A DNA stretch of 64,000 nt from Pegoplata infirma (Eukaryota > Arthropoda > Insecta > Diptera > Anthomyiidae). The DNA lies in NCBI GenBank assembly GCA_963921195.1, contig OY992538.1, positions 15,478,330-15,542,329 of the forward strand, written 5' to 3'. A program made the translations under genes and the position numbers. Position 1 is the first letter of the stretch; every line of letters begins with the position of its first letter. This document shows, in pieces, positions 40,587 through 52,976 of this stretch. The notes beneath the pieces are model-generated. The model ran no database searches. It saw nothing but the letters and a program-made list of their open reading frames with translations, and was not told the DNA's origin.

Positions 40587-43375
40587 TTAGGGTGGCAGCT
40601 ATTTTGCAAAACTTCGAATTTGAATGAGTGAACCCCTAATTTTTATTACATTTGGTCTAAAAATGCTATGCTAAAAATTTCAGCCAAATCGGACAACGTT
40701 AACACGAGGCTCATCGAGGTCAAAAGTCAAAGGTCAAAAAATAGCCATATTTTGATTAAAAACATTAAATAAATGGTGTTGTTTTTTTAATATATTGTTA
40801 AAAAGTGGTACACGAGTTGTTTTTAGTATAAGAAGATAAATTAAAAATTTTTGGGTTTTCAAAAATTAACCCTTGTAAGTCTTTCGGGGTCAAAATGACC
40901 CAATTTTCACAAAATGACCCCTAAAACACGAAAATCAGCCGCAATTTTCTAAATTTATTGAAATAAACCAATGTAAACCCATATTTATATTCTATTCTAT
41001 CATAAATACTCAGATATGAAATACTGTCTTTCTAGGATGGCATTCACCCGTTTCACGGTAAGGCCAAAAATATGCATTTTATTTGGCGTGGTTCTCAAAA
41101 CTGATATTTTGGTTTTTTCAAAATTTTCTTAAACAAAATTAGGAAAAATGCTGAAAAAACCACAGAATCTTATAAAATATATGTTAACATATAATAAAAA
41201 AATTTTTTGGGGGATATCCCTCGGATAGTTTGTCGGGGGCATCGATTTAAACTCAGCGGATTTCGAGGAAAATGCCTTTTTTGCCCACAATTTATTCAAT
41301 ATGGAAAAAAATTGGTAAATATTTTAAAATTTGACAAAGTCAGGGCCATTAATTATTAAAAACTATGTTAGACATTAACCCTTAACGTTTTAGGAAAATG
41401 GAATAATATTAACCCGGTTTTTATTCGGGTCAAATGTCAAATTTAGGGATATTTGGATTTTTTTTAGAAAAAGGCATCTAAATATGAAATTTTTATTGCG
41501 ATTTTTTATAAAACTTGGTATAATTATTGTACGAGCTCAAAAAAATAATTATTTAATTTTTTTTAAATTAACCCATAAATGAACATGGGGTCAAAATGGC
41601 CCAGCACATTAAAATTTCTTTATATAGATTTTTATATTTTCTTTCGATTTTTATAAAACTTGTTATGATTATGTGCGAGGTCAGAAAATTAATTATTTGA
41701 TTTTTTAATTAACCCATAAATGAACATGGGGTCAAAATGGCCCAGCAATTTAAAAATTCTTAATATATACTTTTTTATTTTTTCTATTTCTATAAAACTT
41801 GTTATAATTTTTATGCGACGTCTGAAAAAAAAATTATTTGATTTTCGTAAATTAACCCATAAACGAACAAGGGGTCAAAATGACCCAGCACGAAAAATTC
41901 TTAATATATATATTTTTTATTTCTATAAAACTTGGTATAAACATTGTGCAAGGTCAGAAAACTAATTATTTGATTTTTTTAATTAACCCATAAATGAACA
42001 TGGGGGCACGTTAGAAATGCTTAATGATTTTTTTTTTTTCGATTTCGATAAAACTTGGTATAACCGTTGTTCGAGGTCAGATATTTTTTTTTAATTAACT
42101 CATAAATGAACAATGAAAATCAAATAATTATTTTTTCAGACGTTGCATAAAAATAATAACAAGTTTTATAGAAATATAAATAGAAAAAAAAAATATATAT
42201 TAAGAATTTTTACGTGCTGGGCCATTTTGACCCCATGTTCATTTATGGGTTAATTAAAAAATCAAATAATTAGTTTTCTGACCTCGCACATAACCATAAC
42301 AAGTGTTATAAAAATCGAAAGAAAATATAAAAATCTATATAAAGAAATTTTAATGTGCTGGGCCATTTTGACCCCATGTTCATTAATGGGTTAATTTTAA
42401 AAAAATTAAATAATTATTTTTCTGATCTCGTACAATAACTATACCAAGTTTTATAAAAAATCGCAATAAAAATTTCATATTTAGATGCCTTTTTCTAAAA
42501 AAAAATCCAAATATCCCTAAATTTGACCTTTGACCCGAATAAAAACCGGGTTAATATTATTCCATTTTCCTAAAACGTTAAGGGTTAATGTCTAACATAG
42601 TTTTTAATAATTAATGGCCCTGACTTTGTCAAATTTTAAAATATTTACCAAATTTTTTCCATATTGAATAAATTGTGGGCAAAAAAGGCATTTTCCTCGA
42701 AATCCGCTGAGTTTAAATCGATGCCCCCGCCAAACTATCCGAGGGATATCCCCCAAAATTTTTTTTTTTATATGTCAACATATATTTTATAAGATTCTGT
42801 GGTTTTTTCAGCATTTTTCCTAATTTTGTTTAAGAAAATTTTGAAAAAACCAAAATATCAGTTTTGAGAATCACGCCAAATAAAATGCATATTTTTGGCC
42901 TTACCGTGAAACGGGTGAATGCCATCCTAGAAAGACAGTATTTCATATCTGAGTATTTATGATAGAATAGAATATAAATATGGGTTTACATTGGTTTACT
43001 TCAATAAATTTAGAAAATTGGGGCTGATTTTCGTGTTTTAGGGGTCATTTTGTGAAAATTGGGTCATTTTGACCCCGAAAGACTTACAAGGGTTAATTTT
43101 TGAAAACCCAAAAATTTTTAATTTATCTTCTTATACTAAAAACAACTCGTGTACCACTTTTTAACAATATATTCAAAAAACAACACCATTTATTTAATGT
43201 TTTTAATCAAAATATGGCTATTTTTTGACCTTTGACCTTTGACCTCGATGAGCCTCGTGTTAACGTTGTCCGATTTGGCTGAAATTTTTAGCATAGCATT
43301 TTTAGACCAAGTGTAATAAAAATTAGGGGTGCACTCCTTGAAATTCGAAGTTTTGCAAAATAGCTGCCACCCTAA
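40587..43375. mobile_element. Foldback, TTAGGGTGGCAGC family, 2.8 kb
   Basis: Ends TTAGGGTGGCAGCTATTTTG and exact complement, TA flanks. Arms of about 1.3 kb pair throughout, including CAAAGGTCAAAAAATAGCCA, GGGGTCAAAATGACCCAATT and CTTTCTAGGATGGCATTCAC. Centre near 42000 holds tandem units. Sits in the TA tract of a mini-me copy. Non-coding. Confidence 0.9.
41480..42115 (+). repeat. Tandem units of about 140 bp in the foldback centre
   Basis: TTAACCCATAAATGAACATG with GGGTCAAAATGGCCCAGCA recurs at about 41568, 41709, 41853 and 41983, each followed by an AT stretch and TATAAAACTTG(G/T)TATAA...GAGGTCAGAAAA. The right arm carries them in complement. Confidence 0.85.
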
Positions 43376-43472
43376 TATATATACTTTATGGGGTCCTAGA
43401 CCAATATTTCGAGGTGTTACAAACAGAATGACAAACTTATATATACCCTCCATCACTAGAGTGGAGGATATA

Positions 43473-44417
43473 AAAAATATTTTTCGTGCCATCCTAATGT
43501 ATATTCTTCTCAAGAAATATGTAAGTGATCTCAAATTTTGGTTATTTTCTTTATCATCCCGAGTTTCTAAAAAAAAATGTCTTTACAGTTTCTTTTGGAA
43601 TTAAAAAAATATATATATATTTAACATCTGCCATACGATTGCATAATTAAAAAAAAATCTCCATTAACGACATAAACTGAAAATCATTTAAGTCGACCAT
43701 CTTGATTTCGTTTAAACTTCTATAACAGTGTGTCACACAAGCCATTGACAATAATTGCTTTTCTGCTCTTTAACTGCACATTTAATACCACCTTTACTGG
43801 GACATTATTCTTTCTTCCTCATTTTGATGTAGGCTTCAAGTTATTTAAAATAATATTTTTGCCTCGTCGCCCCCATAAGTAGGCTTCACTTTATGTTTGT
43901 TTGTAAAAGCCTTTAAATATGCTTTAAAAAAAAAAAAAAGTACCTACATACTTTACTCATGAGTAACTGGTAAGCAGTAGTAATAAGTGTATATAGTTTT
44001 TATGTATGTGTGATATATGATTTTTGTTGTTGTTGTTGTGTTGTTTGCTCTATTTACCTTAAAAATACAATTTATATTTGTTCTTGTTGTTGTTATATAT
44101 TTCATCATTGTATCGTCTCGTTATGTTTTCCTCCTCTTTCATCGTTATTTCCTTATATTTGTTTTAATGTTTGTATTTTTGACTTTAACTGGGCCCCTAT
44201 TTTGTATGATTTTTTTTTACTTTCTAAAGTGGTTCTTTTTTAAGTTTTTTTTCATATTTTTTTTTATTATTTTATATTTTTCTTGTGGTGTTGCTCATGT
44301 GTAACTTACAAGTATCAAAAGTTGGTTTTTGAGGTTACTTTTTGATATGCTTCAATGTACGCGTTGTTTGTATGAGTGCAAAAGAATGTATAAGTTTTGC
44401 CAGTCGATGTATGTGTA
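43473..44417. other. Low-copy AT-rich DNA
   Basis: Hydrophobic short frames around 44010-44300 come from TTG/TTT-rich composition and are not credible proteins. No RNA gene seen. Confidence 0.4.
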
Positions 44418-46508
44418 TTAGGGGTGTCCTTATTTTTTTATTTTGGATTTTTGTGTTTCACTGGGCTAAATTTTGTTCCTTTGTACTAAAAACTTAATAA
44501 TAAAAAATTTGGTGTTAATCCGATAACTTTAAGTGGACGCGGAAATGACATGAAGTTTGGAAAACGGATTACAAGGGAAAAAAATGAATTTTTACTCATT
44601 TTCTCAATTTTTTTGATATTTAAAGTTAAGTTTGAATTCAAATGGTTACGGAATTGTGATGAAGAGTACATTACCTTTGTAATAAGGCAATAAAAACTAA
44701 AATCGGTTAAAAATCCGCCAAGTTATTACAACTGCCCCAGGCAACTAGCGTGTGGCAGACCACTTGATCAAAGATTTCGAGTTCCATTTTTGAAATTGAT
44801 TGAAATTATCTACTATAGAAACATTTTCTTAATCTTTAAGTTCCAATATTCTAACGTTATAGGTATTTTTCATATTGAGTGGTGCTAACTTGTTTTAAAT
44901 TAATTGTAAAAAAGTCTTCATTTTTCAACCCTGTTTTCAAATCTCCAATTTTAAATTTTTATTTTTTTTGGCAAATAAAATTTAAAAAATCGACCATTGG
45001 ACTATAGGATTTTGTTAAGCACATATAAGGGAATAAAAACTAAAAAAATTGTAGATATTCCTTTTTTCATAAGGCTAGTTCAGCGATTTTATTTTGGCGG
45101 ATTTCGAGATAATAGTGATTTTGGTAACTTTTTTAGCTTTAAGTTAATTTTTTTATTTTTTTTAAACAAAATTCATATGTTTTCTACCGAATTATTGCAG
45201 GATAATATAGAATACTTCAATTCCTTTAATAAGGGCAACATTGAGATATGAAAAATTGACCCAGTTAACGGTCAAAGGTCAAATTTTAGAAGAATTTGAA
45301 TTTTTAGAGATTAACAAATTTTTCGAGCGGATATTAATGAAACTCCTTGATGTTATTTTAATATGTCTAAAAATAATGGTTTATTATTAAAATTCAGAAC
45401 ATTAACCCTTAAGTGCTGTTGGGGTCTATATGACCCTATGAAATAATATACTTATATTTTCTCCATTAAATAAAAAAAATATATAGACCCCAATAGCACT
45501 TATGGGTTAATTTTCCGAATTTTAATAATAAACCATTTATGTTTAGTCATATTAAAATAACATCAAAGAGTTTCATAAATATCCGTTAAAAAAAATTGTT
45601 AATCTTTAAAAATTAAAAATTTTCTCAAATTTGACCTTTGACCTTTAACTGGGTCAATTTTTCATATCTCAATTTTGCCCTGATTAAAGGAATTGAAGTA
45701 TTCTATATTATTCTGTAGTAATTCGGTAGAAAACATATGAAATTTGTTAAAAAAAAAATAAAAAAATTAACTAAAAGCTAAAAAAGTTACCAAAATCACT
45801 ATTATCTCGAAATCCGCCGAAATGAAATCGCTAAACTAGCCGAATGAAAAAAGGAATGTCTACAATTTTTGTAATTTTTATTCCCTTATATGTGCTTAAC
45901 AAAATCCTATGGTCCAATGGTCGATTTTTTAAATTTTATTTGCCTAAAAAAATTAAAATTTAAAATTGGAGATTTGAAAACAGGGCTGAAAAATTTAGAC
46001 CTTTTTAACATTAATTTAAAACAAGTTAGCATAACACAATATGAAAAATACCTATCACCTTAGTAAATTGGGAAGTAAAGAATAAAAAACTGTTGCTATA
46101 GTAGATAATTTTAATCAATTTCAAAAATTGAACTCGAAATCTTTGATCAAGTGGTCTGCCACACTCTAGTTGCCTGGGGCAGTTGTAATAACTTGGCTGA
46201 TTTTTAACCGATTTTGGTTTTTATTGCCTTATTACAAAGGTAATGTACTCTACATCACAATTCCGTAACCATTTGAATTCAAACTTAACTTTAAATATCA
46301 AAAAAATTGAGAAAATGAGTAAAAAGTCATTTTTTCCCCTTGTAATCCTTTTTTCAAACTTCATGTCATTTCCGCGTCCACTTAAAGTTATCGGATTACC
46401 TTAAAATTTTTTATTATTCATTTTTTAGTACAAAGGAACAAAATTCTGCCCAGTGCCAAGCAATTAAAACATTTTAAAATTTTCCCTTACTGTTAAGAAC
46501 ACCCTTAA
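44418..46508. mobile_element. Foldback, TTAGGGGTGTCC family, 2.1 kb
   Basis: Ends TTAGGGGTGTCCTTA and ...TAAGAACACCCTTAA. The arms pair: GATAACTTTAAGTGGACGCG, TTATTACAACTGCCCCAGGC and AAATTTTAAAGAAT-like stretches recur inverted. Inner hairpin around TTAACCCTTAAGTGCTGTTG. TGTGTA flanks both ends (44412-44417, 46509-46514), a possible 6-bp duplication or TG/TA-rich coincidence. Confidence 0.85.
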
Positions 46509-47565
46509 TGTGTATATGTGTGTGTTTAAGGGAATTTTTCATATAAATCTAATAACTTTATTTTATTTTCCTACTCCTACTGTATGTGTGTGTGTTGGTG
46601 TGTAGGTTGGTTAGGAAGGGGGTTGTAGGGGGCTGTTAGCTTTTTTATCCTTTGTAAGGATTTCGCATAAAATTTAATTGTAGATTTTTTGTTCACTTAC
46701 AAACATACAGACATACAGACATATAAATAGTTTTGCAGTTTAACGAATATTTTACTCTCTCTCTACGATGTAGAATGATTTTATGTTTATGTATGTTACT
46801 ATGACAATTTACACAGCTCACAAAACTTAAACCAAGAAACGTAGCAGGGTGTTGAAAATGTTAAAATTTTCTCTGTGGACTATTTTTCATTAATCAAATT
46901 TTACAAAGAAAAATACTTAAGTTTTTCCAGTTTTATTTTATCTTTTTTTTTAGTTTTTGACAAATTGAAATAACAAGCAATTATAATTTAATTGAAATGA
47001 AATGAAAACTGGTTGATGTAGGGCGGGTGGTGTACAAATAAAATGTGTAATAAAATAAATTAATTCTATTGAAAAATTTTACAAAAAGTTAAATGACACA
47101 CAAACATAGTTTTTGGAATAAGTTTTTATATGTATTTCTACAAAATATTAAAAGAAGAATAAAATGAGGAGCACTTATGAAGTCGAAAGAACAAGTGTTT
47201 GTTAGCTTAAAAAAAATTTAATGCGTATGATTAATATTTTACTTTACTTAAATACTAGCGAATCCCCTGCATACTTCGTAGTGCAATTCCTAAAGATTTT
47301 AAATTTCAAAATATGTCCTTCTCTTGGATGTTAGTTATGCTGGCGGATTCTTACTGTTTAATTGTAAGATTCTGAAGTAAGCGCACTAAAATGCATATAA
47401 CTCATGAACCAATACACATACAAAAGCCGTATATACTTAAAAACCTTGGTTTTTTACATCACCTTTCATGGAAAACTTTCTGAAACAAAATCGGTTCAGG
47501 CATTACAAAGAACACGCATCATAAACATAATGCAACTTATCTTTATATTTATATATATATATATA
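46509..47565. other. Low-copy AT-rich DNA with simple repeats
   Basis: GTGTGT tracts (46515, 46584), a G-rich GGAAGGGGGTTGTAGGGGGC (46613), ACATACAGACATACAGACAT (46702). CATATAACTCATGAACCAAT at 47395 recurs at 48864 on the far side of the next foldback. Confidence 0.4.
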
Positions 47566-48718
47566 TTAGGGTGGCAGCGAAATGTATGGAGCAATTTTTT
47601 TGTATTAATATTGATGTCTCCCGGGCGGAATATTGTGCCACATGGTCTAAAATTGATGTCGAAAAAATTTCAGCCAAATCGGATAACTTTAACCCGTGCC
47701 CCTTTGAGGTCAAAGTTCAAATGATAAAAAAAAAATTTTCCATACAAGCAAAAAATTTTTTTTTCGATTTTTTTTTTTTTTATTTTTTCATATTAGTTAG
47801 CTTTATTAGCTTATTAACGACAAAAAATCTCATTTCGATCGGACAAGATTTTCAGTTTCTAAAGTGACTTCGAAAAAAAAATTTGAGGCTTGTTAGGGGC
47901 TTACTCTAAAAAATTTTCAAAAAATTTTTTTTTTTAGTTTTGACAAGCATACATTAAAGATATTTTGTCACTCTTAATAATAGGTTTTTTAAACATTTTT
48001 TGTGACGTCGTAATTTTGTTTTTTAATAGGGCCAAAAGCTAAATTTTTGCAGCTTTTGGCCCCAATTTAGAACTAAACTTCAAAAAAAAAAAAAACTGTT
48101 ATCAAGAGCGACGTAAAATCTTTAATGTTTGCTTGTCAGAGCTAAAAAAAAAAAAATAATTTTTTTGGAGTAATCTATAATTTTTTTTCTTTCTGGGACA
48201 TTGTAATTATGCTCTTAAATAGGGCCAAAAACTGCATTTTTTCCAGTTTTTTACCCCAATTTAGAACAAAAATGCGATGTCGAAAAAATTTTTTTTAAAA
48301 AAATTTAAAAAACCTGGTATTAAGAGAAACGAAAAATCTTTAATGTGTGCTTATCAAAACTAAAAAAAAAAATTTTTTGAAAATTTTTTAGAGTAAGCCC
48401 CTAACAAGCCTCAAATTTTTTTTTCGAAGTCACTTTAGAAACTGAAAATCTTGTCCGATCGAAATGAGATTTTTTGTCGTTAATAAGCTAATAAAGCAAA
48501 CTAATATTAAAAAAAAAAAAAAAAAAAAAACGAATTTTTTTTTTTTGCTTGTATGGAAATTTTTTTTTTTATCATTTGAACTTTGACCTCAAAGGGGCAC
48601 GGGTTAAAGTTATCCGATTTAGCTGAAATTTTTTCCACATCAGTTTTAGACCATGTGGCACAATATTCCGCCCGGGAGATGTTGAAAATCCAAAGTTGAA
48701 ATTTAGCTGCCACCCTAA
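47566..48718. mobile_element. Foldback, TTAGGGTGGCAGC family, 1.15 kb
   Basis: Ends TTAGGGTGGCAGCGAAATG and ...AAATTTAGCTGCCACCCTAA within a TATATATA run. Arms pair: CTCCCGGGCGGAATATTGTG, AACTTTAACCCGTGCCCCTT and GATCGGACAAGATTTTCAGT recur inverted. Smaller relative of 40587-43375 with a different inside. Non-coding. Confidence 0.9.
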
Positions 48719-49449
48719 TATATATATACCCTTTATTTAATTAAATATAATATAAATACAAATTGTAGCATAAAATACTTAAATAAAATGTTCACGAAGA
48801 ACATAGGGCGTCAATTATCTTTATATTTATTGTATAAATATCTTTATATTTATTGCATTTAAATACATATAACTCATGAACCAATACACATTCAAAGACA
48901 GTGTATATGATGTGGAACAAATTTCAGGCCAATCGTGAATCACGGCAATCAAAGTTTTGAATTTTTGAAAATTAAAAAAAAAAGGTTTTCCAATACATCG
49001 TATTTATTAATTTTAGTGCACTGAACATGAATATAAAAAAAATAAAATCGATCGAACGGTTTTCGAGAATATCACTATTTAAAATTTACAAAAAAAACGG
49101 GTTTTTCAATGTTTAAGCAATTTTTTAATTGCTTAAATGTTCTTTCCCTTGAACTTTTCATAGAGCTTGAGACGATATTTCATTTAAACTTAGTTTGAGC
49201 CCATATCCTCTCATTTTAACCCGTGGTGCCCTTCGATCAAAATTTTTGATTTTCGGAAAATTTCCACTAAAATTTGGATTTTTGAAAAAACAAAAAAGAA
49301 AACAAAAAAAATATCTTATACATTATTATTTTCCATATATTATTTTTATTAATTTTGGCATGCTTAACATGAATATCAAAAAAAATCCAGAATCGGTCAA
49401 ATGGTTTTCGAGATATTGTAATTTGAAACCGGGTCCCACGGTTTAATTT
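48719..49449. other. Dispersed-repeat DNA, no gene
   Basis: Phrases AAAATCGATCGAACGGTTTTCGAGAATATC-like (49045-49075) and GAATCGGTCAAATGGTTTTC (49390) indicate old tandem/dispersed units. No protein domain. Confidence 0.4.
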
Positions 49450-49601
49450 AGGGTCATGTCACAGACTCAATTCCGTTCGGATTTGGAAAAAGTAAACCAC
49501 TTTTTCCAAATCCGAATCAAAAAACGCAAACCGAATATTTCGCTTTGCGAGTAAACCACTTTTTTCAAATCCGAACGGAATTGAGTCAGTGACATGCCTC
49601 T
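49450..49601. mobile_element. Short hairpin MITE, 150 bp
   Basis: Arms ATGTCACAGACTCAATTCCG (49454) and CGGAATTGAGTCAGTGACAT (to 49595) with GGATTTGG/CCAAATCC inside. A single strand would fold into one long hairpin. Confidence 0.8.
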
Positions 49602-50155
49602 TAATTCGATTTTTTTAAGCCTTCGAAAACTCCTTCGTGGTAAATTATTATGACGATTTTTTGATGGCCCGTTGAAAAGTAATCGAATTTTCTAAAATTC
49701 GAAGCTTGTTCCTTTACTCAAAACCTTTCAAAAATAGTCGAAAATCCAATTATTTTTTAATTTTTGTTTTTGTATATAATTAAAAATAATTTTTAAAAAA
49801 TTCTTAAAAGTGTATTTAAAATGCGATTTTTAAGTTTTAATATTTAAATATAATTTTTAAAAATGTTTGTGTTTTTTTTTTTTAATTTTTTTTTTGTATT
49901 AAACGTCTATTGATTCCACAATTTGTTTTGCCCTGTAAGATCGTGGGATTGCGATTATTACTATTTTGTGGATTTTTTTAAAAAATGATATAGCAGTTTT
50001 TTAACTTTTAATCAGGTCTACTGCTCTAATGGTGCGTTCTGGTGCGTTCTACGCAGACTGACCCCCATTGTTGCAGTTTTCTAATCTTTATATCAGATCC
50101 ACTGCTCTAACGGTGGGTCTATTAATTTTTACCCCTAAACATTTTTCTGAATAAA

Positions 50156-50392
50156 TTTAAACTCTTATACTTTTATACTCTTATACACTTATACTCTTAT
50201 ACATTTATAATCTTATACTCTTATACTCTTATACTTTTATACTCTTATACTCTTATACTTTTATATTCCTATACTCTTATACTTTTATACTCTTACATTC
50301 TTATACTATTATACTTTTATACTCTTATAGTCTTATACTCTTATACTCTCATACGCTTATACTATTATACTCTTATTAACTTATACTTGGCA
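50156..50392 (+). repeat. TTATACTC minisatellite/microsatellite
   Basis: About 20 variants of CTTATACT(C/T)TTATAC in direct orientation, replacing the corresponding part of a foldback sub-unit. Confidence 0.9.
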
Positions 50393-50586
50393 TATTGGGT
50401 CTTAATATGCACCTCTCTAGGACGAACCATTGGACCGGTACATGATGATTAAATAAAAAAATAAAAAAAAAATTAAATAATAATGTATTGGGATCGTCCT
50501 AATGGTTGAAGATAGAGGTAGGTTTTGAAAAAATGTTTAGATTCAAAAAATTATGTGGGTTGGGCATAAATATGAACCCTCTAGGG

Positions 50587-50912
50587 CAATGGTTCCCAAC
50601 CTTTGATTCTCGCCCCACTGGGGTGCAATTTGAAGGTTCCAGGGGGCAACGAGCATGATTTTATTAGTCAAATTAACTGCAAAAACTATTTTTTTTACCA
50701 AAATTAACTACAAAAATTTGTTAATTGTTAAAATTTTTACTAAAAATTTAGTTAAAATTCTTATTTTACAAAAACTTTGCTAAGCCAGTAGTAATTTCTC
50801 ATTAAAAACAAAAATTAGAAAAATTAAAAAAATTTTCTTGATTGTAGGGGGGACAAGGCAGTTTTTTTAACTTAAAAGTGGGGCGTGGCGTAAAAAAGGT
50901 TGGGCACCATTG
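50587..50912. mobile_element. hAT MITE, 326 bp
   Basis: Ends CAATGGTTCCCAACCTTTG and AAAAAGGTTGGGCACCATTG, flanked by perfect 8-bp CTCTAGGG (50579-50586, 50913-50920). End sequence and duplication length are typical hAT. AT-rich inside. Confidence 0.9.
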
Positions 50913-51454
50913 CTCTAGGGGCACTCTTTTGTCAGTTAGAGCATTTACATAAAATTTTAAAAATATCATTTTGTATGGCAGCCCCATTAGGAATTGTAAA
51001 TAGAGTATAAGCTTATAAGAAAAAAATGTTTTGTGTAAAAACTAATGGGGTTCGGTCCTGGTATTGACCCGTGTAGGACGCACCATTGAAGCAGTGAATC
51101 TGGTATAAATATATGAAAACTACAATAATTTTTTTTTTTCAAAAAATCCAAAAAAATATAGTGATAATCATAGCCCCACAATCCTACTGGTCAAAAAATT
51201 TGTAGAATCGATTAAAAAAAAATCAAAGAGAACTAAAATGTAAAAATAATATTTAAAAACTTAAAAATCGCACTTTTAAAAAAATTAAATAAACAATGTT
51301 GAATTTCTACCATTTTTAAAGAAGTTATGAGTAAAAGAAGTTATCAAAAAGTTTACCAGGGAAGAGTTACCAAGGGTAATTTAAACTGTTTAAAAATTCC
51401 GAAAATCTAAAAAAATAATTCAAAGTATGTTTCCGATTCGACATGGAATGCCAA

Positions 51455-51560
51455 ATCTATACTTCATGGGATCCTAGACCAATATTTCGATGAGTTACAA
51501 ACAGAATGACAAGCCTTCTATCACTAATTGTAAGTGAAGTGTATAAAAAATGCCTTTGAG
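51455..51560 (-). mobile_element. mini-me fragment, reverse
   Basis: ATACTTCATGGGATCCTAGACCAATATTTCG-like core and GTTACAAACAGAATGACAAG, then TAATTGTAAGTGAAGTGTATAA. Directly abuts the decayed foldback end. Confidence 0.6.
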
Positions 51561-51693
51561 CCTAAAAGTATGCACTCCTTTTTTACGCAAAACATTGAAA
51601 TTCGTTTGACTTATTGTTAGTGCTACCATGGCAATTGACATTAAGCTGTTGAAAAGTACCACATAAGAACTTCAAACGAAATAAAGCATTATG

Positions 51694-51747
51694 GTTGGCG
51701 TATAAGTAATATTAACGAAAGAGTATTGATATCACTTATACGCCAAC
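51694..51747. other. Hairpin, 14-bp perfect stem
   Basis: GTTGGCGTATAAGT (51694-51707) and ACTTATACGCCAAC (51734-51747) with a 26-nt loop. GGCGTATGAGTG at 51783 is a further partial copy of the stem. Confidence 0.75.
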
Positions 51748-52895
51748 TAAAATTTTAAAATATTCCAATGAAGTTATTTAGTGGCGTATGAGTGTTTTTA
51801 ATTGTAATTTTTGCATTTAATAACAATAATACGCCACACTTTATGCAATGGTAAAAAACAAGAGTTTAAAATAACAAACTTAAATTTTTTGAATAGAGAT
51901 TTTCAAAATAAATAGCCAACCAAGTCTACTTTTTATAACTTGGAAATTTCAGGCGGGGATCCCATATAAATTTTTAATTCTCAATAGATTTTAAGACGAT
52001 CTAGCTTTGTTCATTTGTCTAAACCACTTTGTCGTAAATGAATATCTCGGCCAAAAAAGAAAATATCGATATTTGAGTTTGATATAATTATTTGTAATTT
52101 TCCAGAACAATTTGCTAAAGAATATTAGTGAAATGGGTTAGACCAAAAGTTAGGAACAAAAGAGTATTGCAAATTTTGGTACATTCTACATAACTTTAAT
52201 ATACGTAATTCTTAAAGTCGGCTGCTGGATGATATGGCAAACAAAATTTGATTAAAAAATGGACAAAAAAAATATTTTTTTGTACCAAATTTTTTTCCAA
52301 AAAATATTTTTGAAGAAATTTTTTTTTTGGAAAATTGTTTTTTTATTAAAAATTATTTTCACAAAAAGTTTTGTTGTTTACCAAAAAATTTTTTTTTTAT
52401 TTTTGCCACAAAATTTTATTTGTGTGTATTTTCCCTACTCTTCTCTACTTTTTTTTGTCAGTGGTTTAACTCAAGATATTAAAAATTAAAAAGCAAAATC
52501 TTTACAGTGATTTTAACATTTAACAAACACATGAGTCAAGACATTAAATCATTTTCTTCTACAAAAATACACAAAAAGTTTCCCTCATTCTAAATTATGA
52601 ATTATGACCATTCGCTCAATTACTTTATCAGTTCAATCTCTGAAAAACTAACAAAAAGTTTTTTTTTTTGTTTCTGTTTAAAATCATACAACTTGTTAAA
52701 TTCATATATTTTTCGTTTGATAAAACGGAATAACTATAAAAATTATGTAAAAAAAAGAGAGAACTCTGCATTTGTTTTCACAATTGTTCTTTTGCCTACT
52801 TAGGAGGGAGGAATACCAAGTGGTGTATGTAAATTTTTAAATATTTTTAGATAGAATGATTGAAGGAGGTAAAAAAAGAAAAACAAATTTTACAT

Positions 52896-52976
52896 ATCGA
52901 GAGCGAATATTCAAAACTAGCTGTCTGCAGTGTTATAACCTAGCAGATAGCCAGTTTTGAATATTCACCATCGATA
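52896..52976. mobile_element. Mini hairpin element
   Basis: GAATATTCAAAACTAGCTGT... (52905-52928) pairs with its partner at 52943-52966 at 22 of 24 positions around a 14-nt loop. ATATCGA / TCGATAT extend the symmetry outward. Likely a tiny MITE. Confidence 0.6.

Larger units (their letters stand above)
39704..43472 (-). mobile_element. mini-me-type repeat, long variant, split by a foldback
   Basis: Reverse copy from ACAAGTAGAAAAGTTAAATT through A/T-run tail, doubled TTTTGAAACACTGGACCGAT / TTTTGAACCATTGGACCGAT, GACAGACAGACAGACTGACG tract (40492-40550), ATGAATATAT, then after the foldback GGTCCTAGACCAATATTTCG (43392) to about 43472. Confidence 0.75.
49612..51452. mobile_element. Foldback, TGGGGCATTCCATGTC family, copy 3, decayed
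   Basis: The left terminus is lost; it begins AAGCCTTCGAAAACTCCTTC, which matches 28513 onward. The right end retains TTCGACATGGAATGCC (51433). Intervening sub-units (AATGGTGCGTTC, GACGCACCATTGAAGC) are recognisable but diverged. Contains a TTATACTC array and a hAT MITE. Confidence 0.7.

Noticed and set aside
44010..44304. Hydrophobic frames resembling membrane proteins
   Set aside because: Pure TTG/TTT-rich low complexity translates as Phe/Leu/Val in overlapping frames; no conserved feature.
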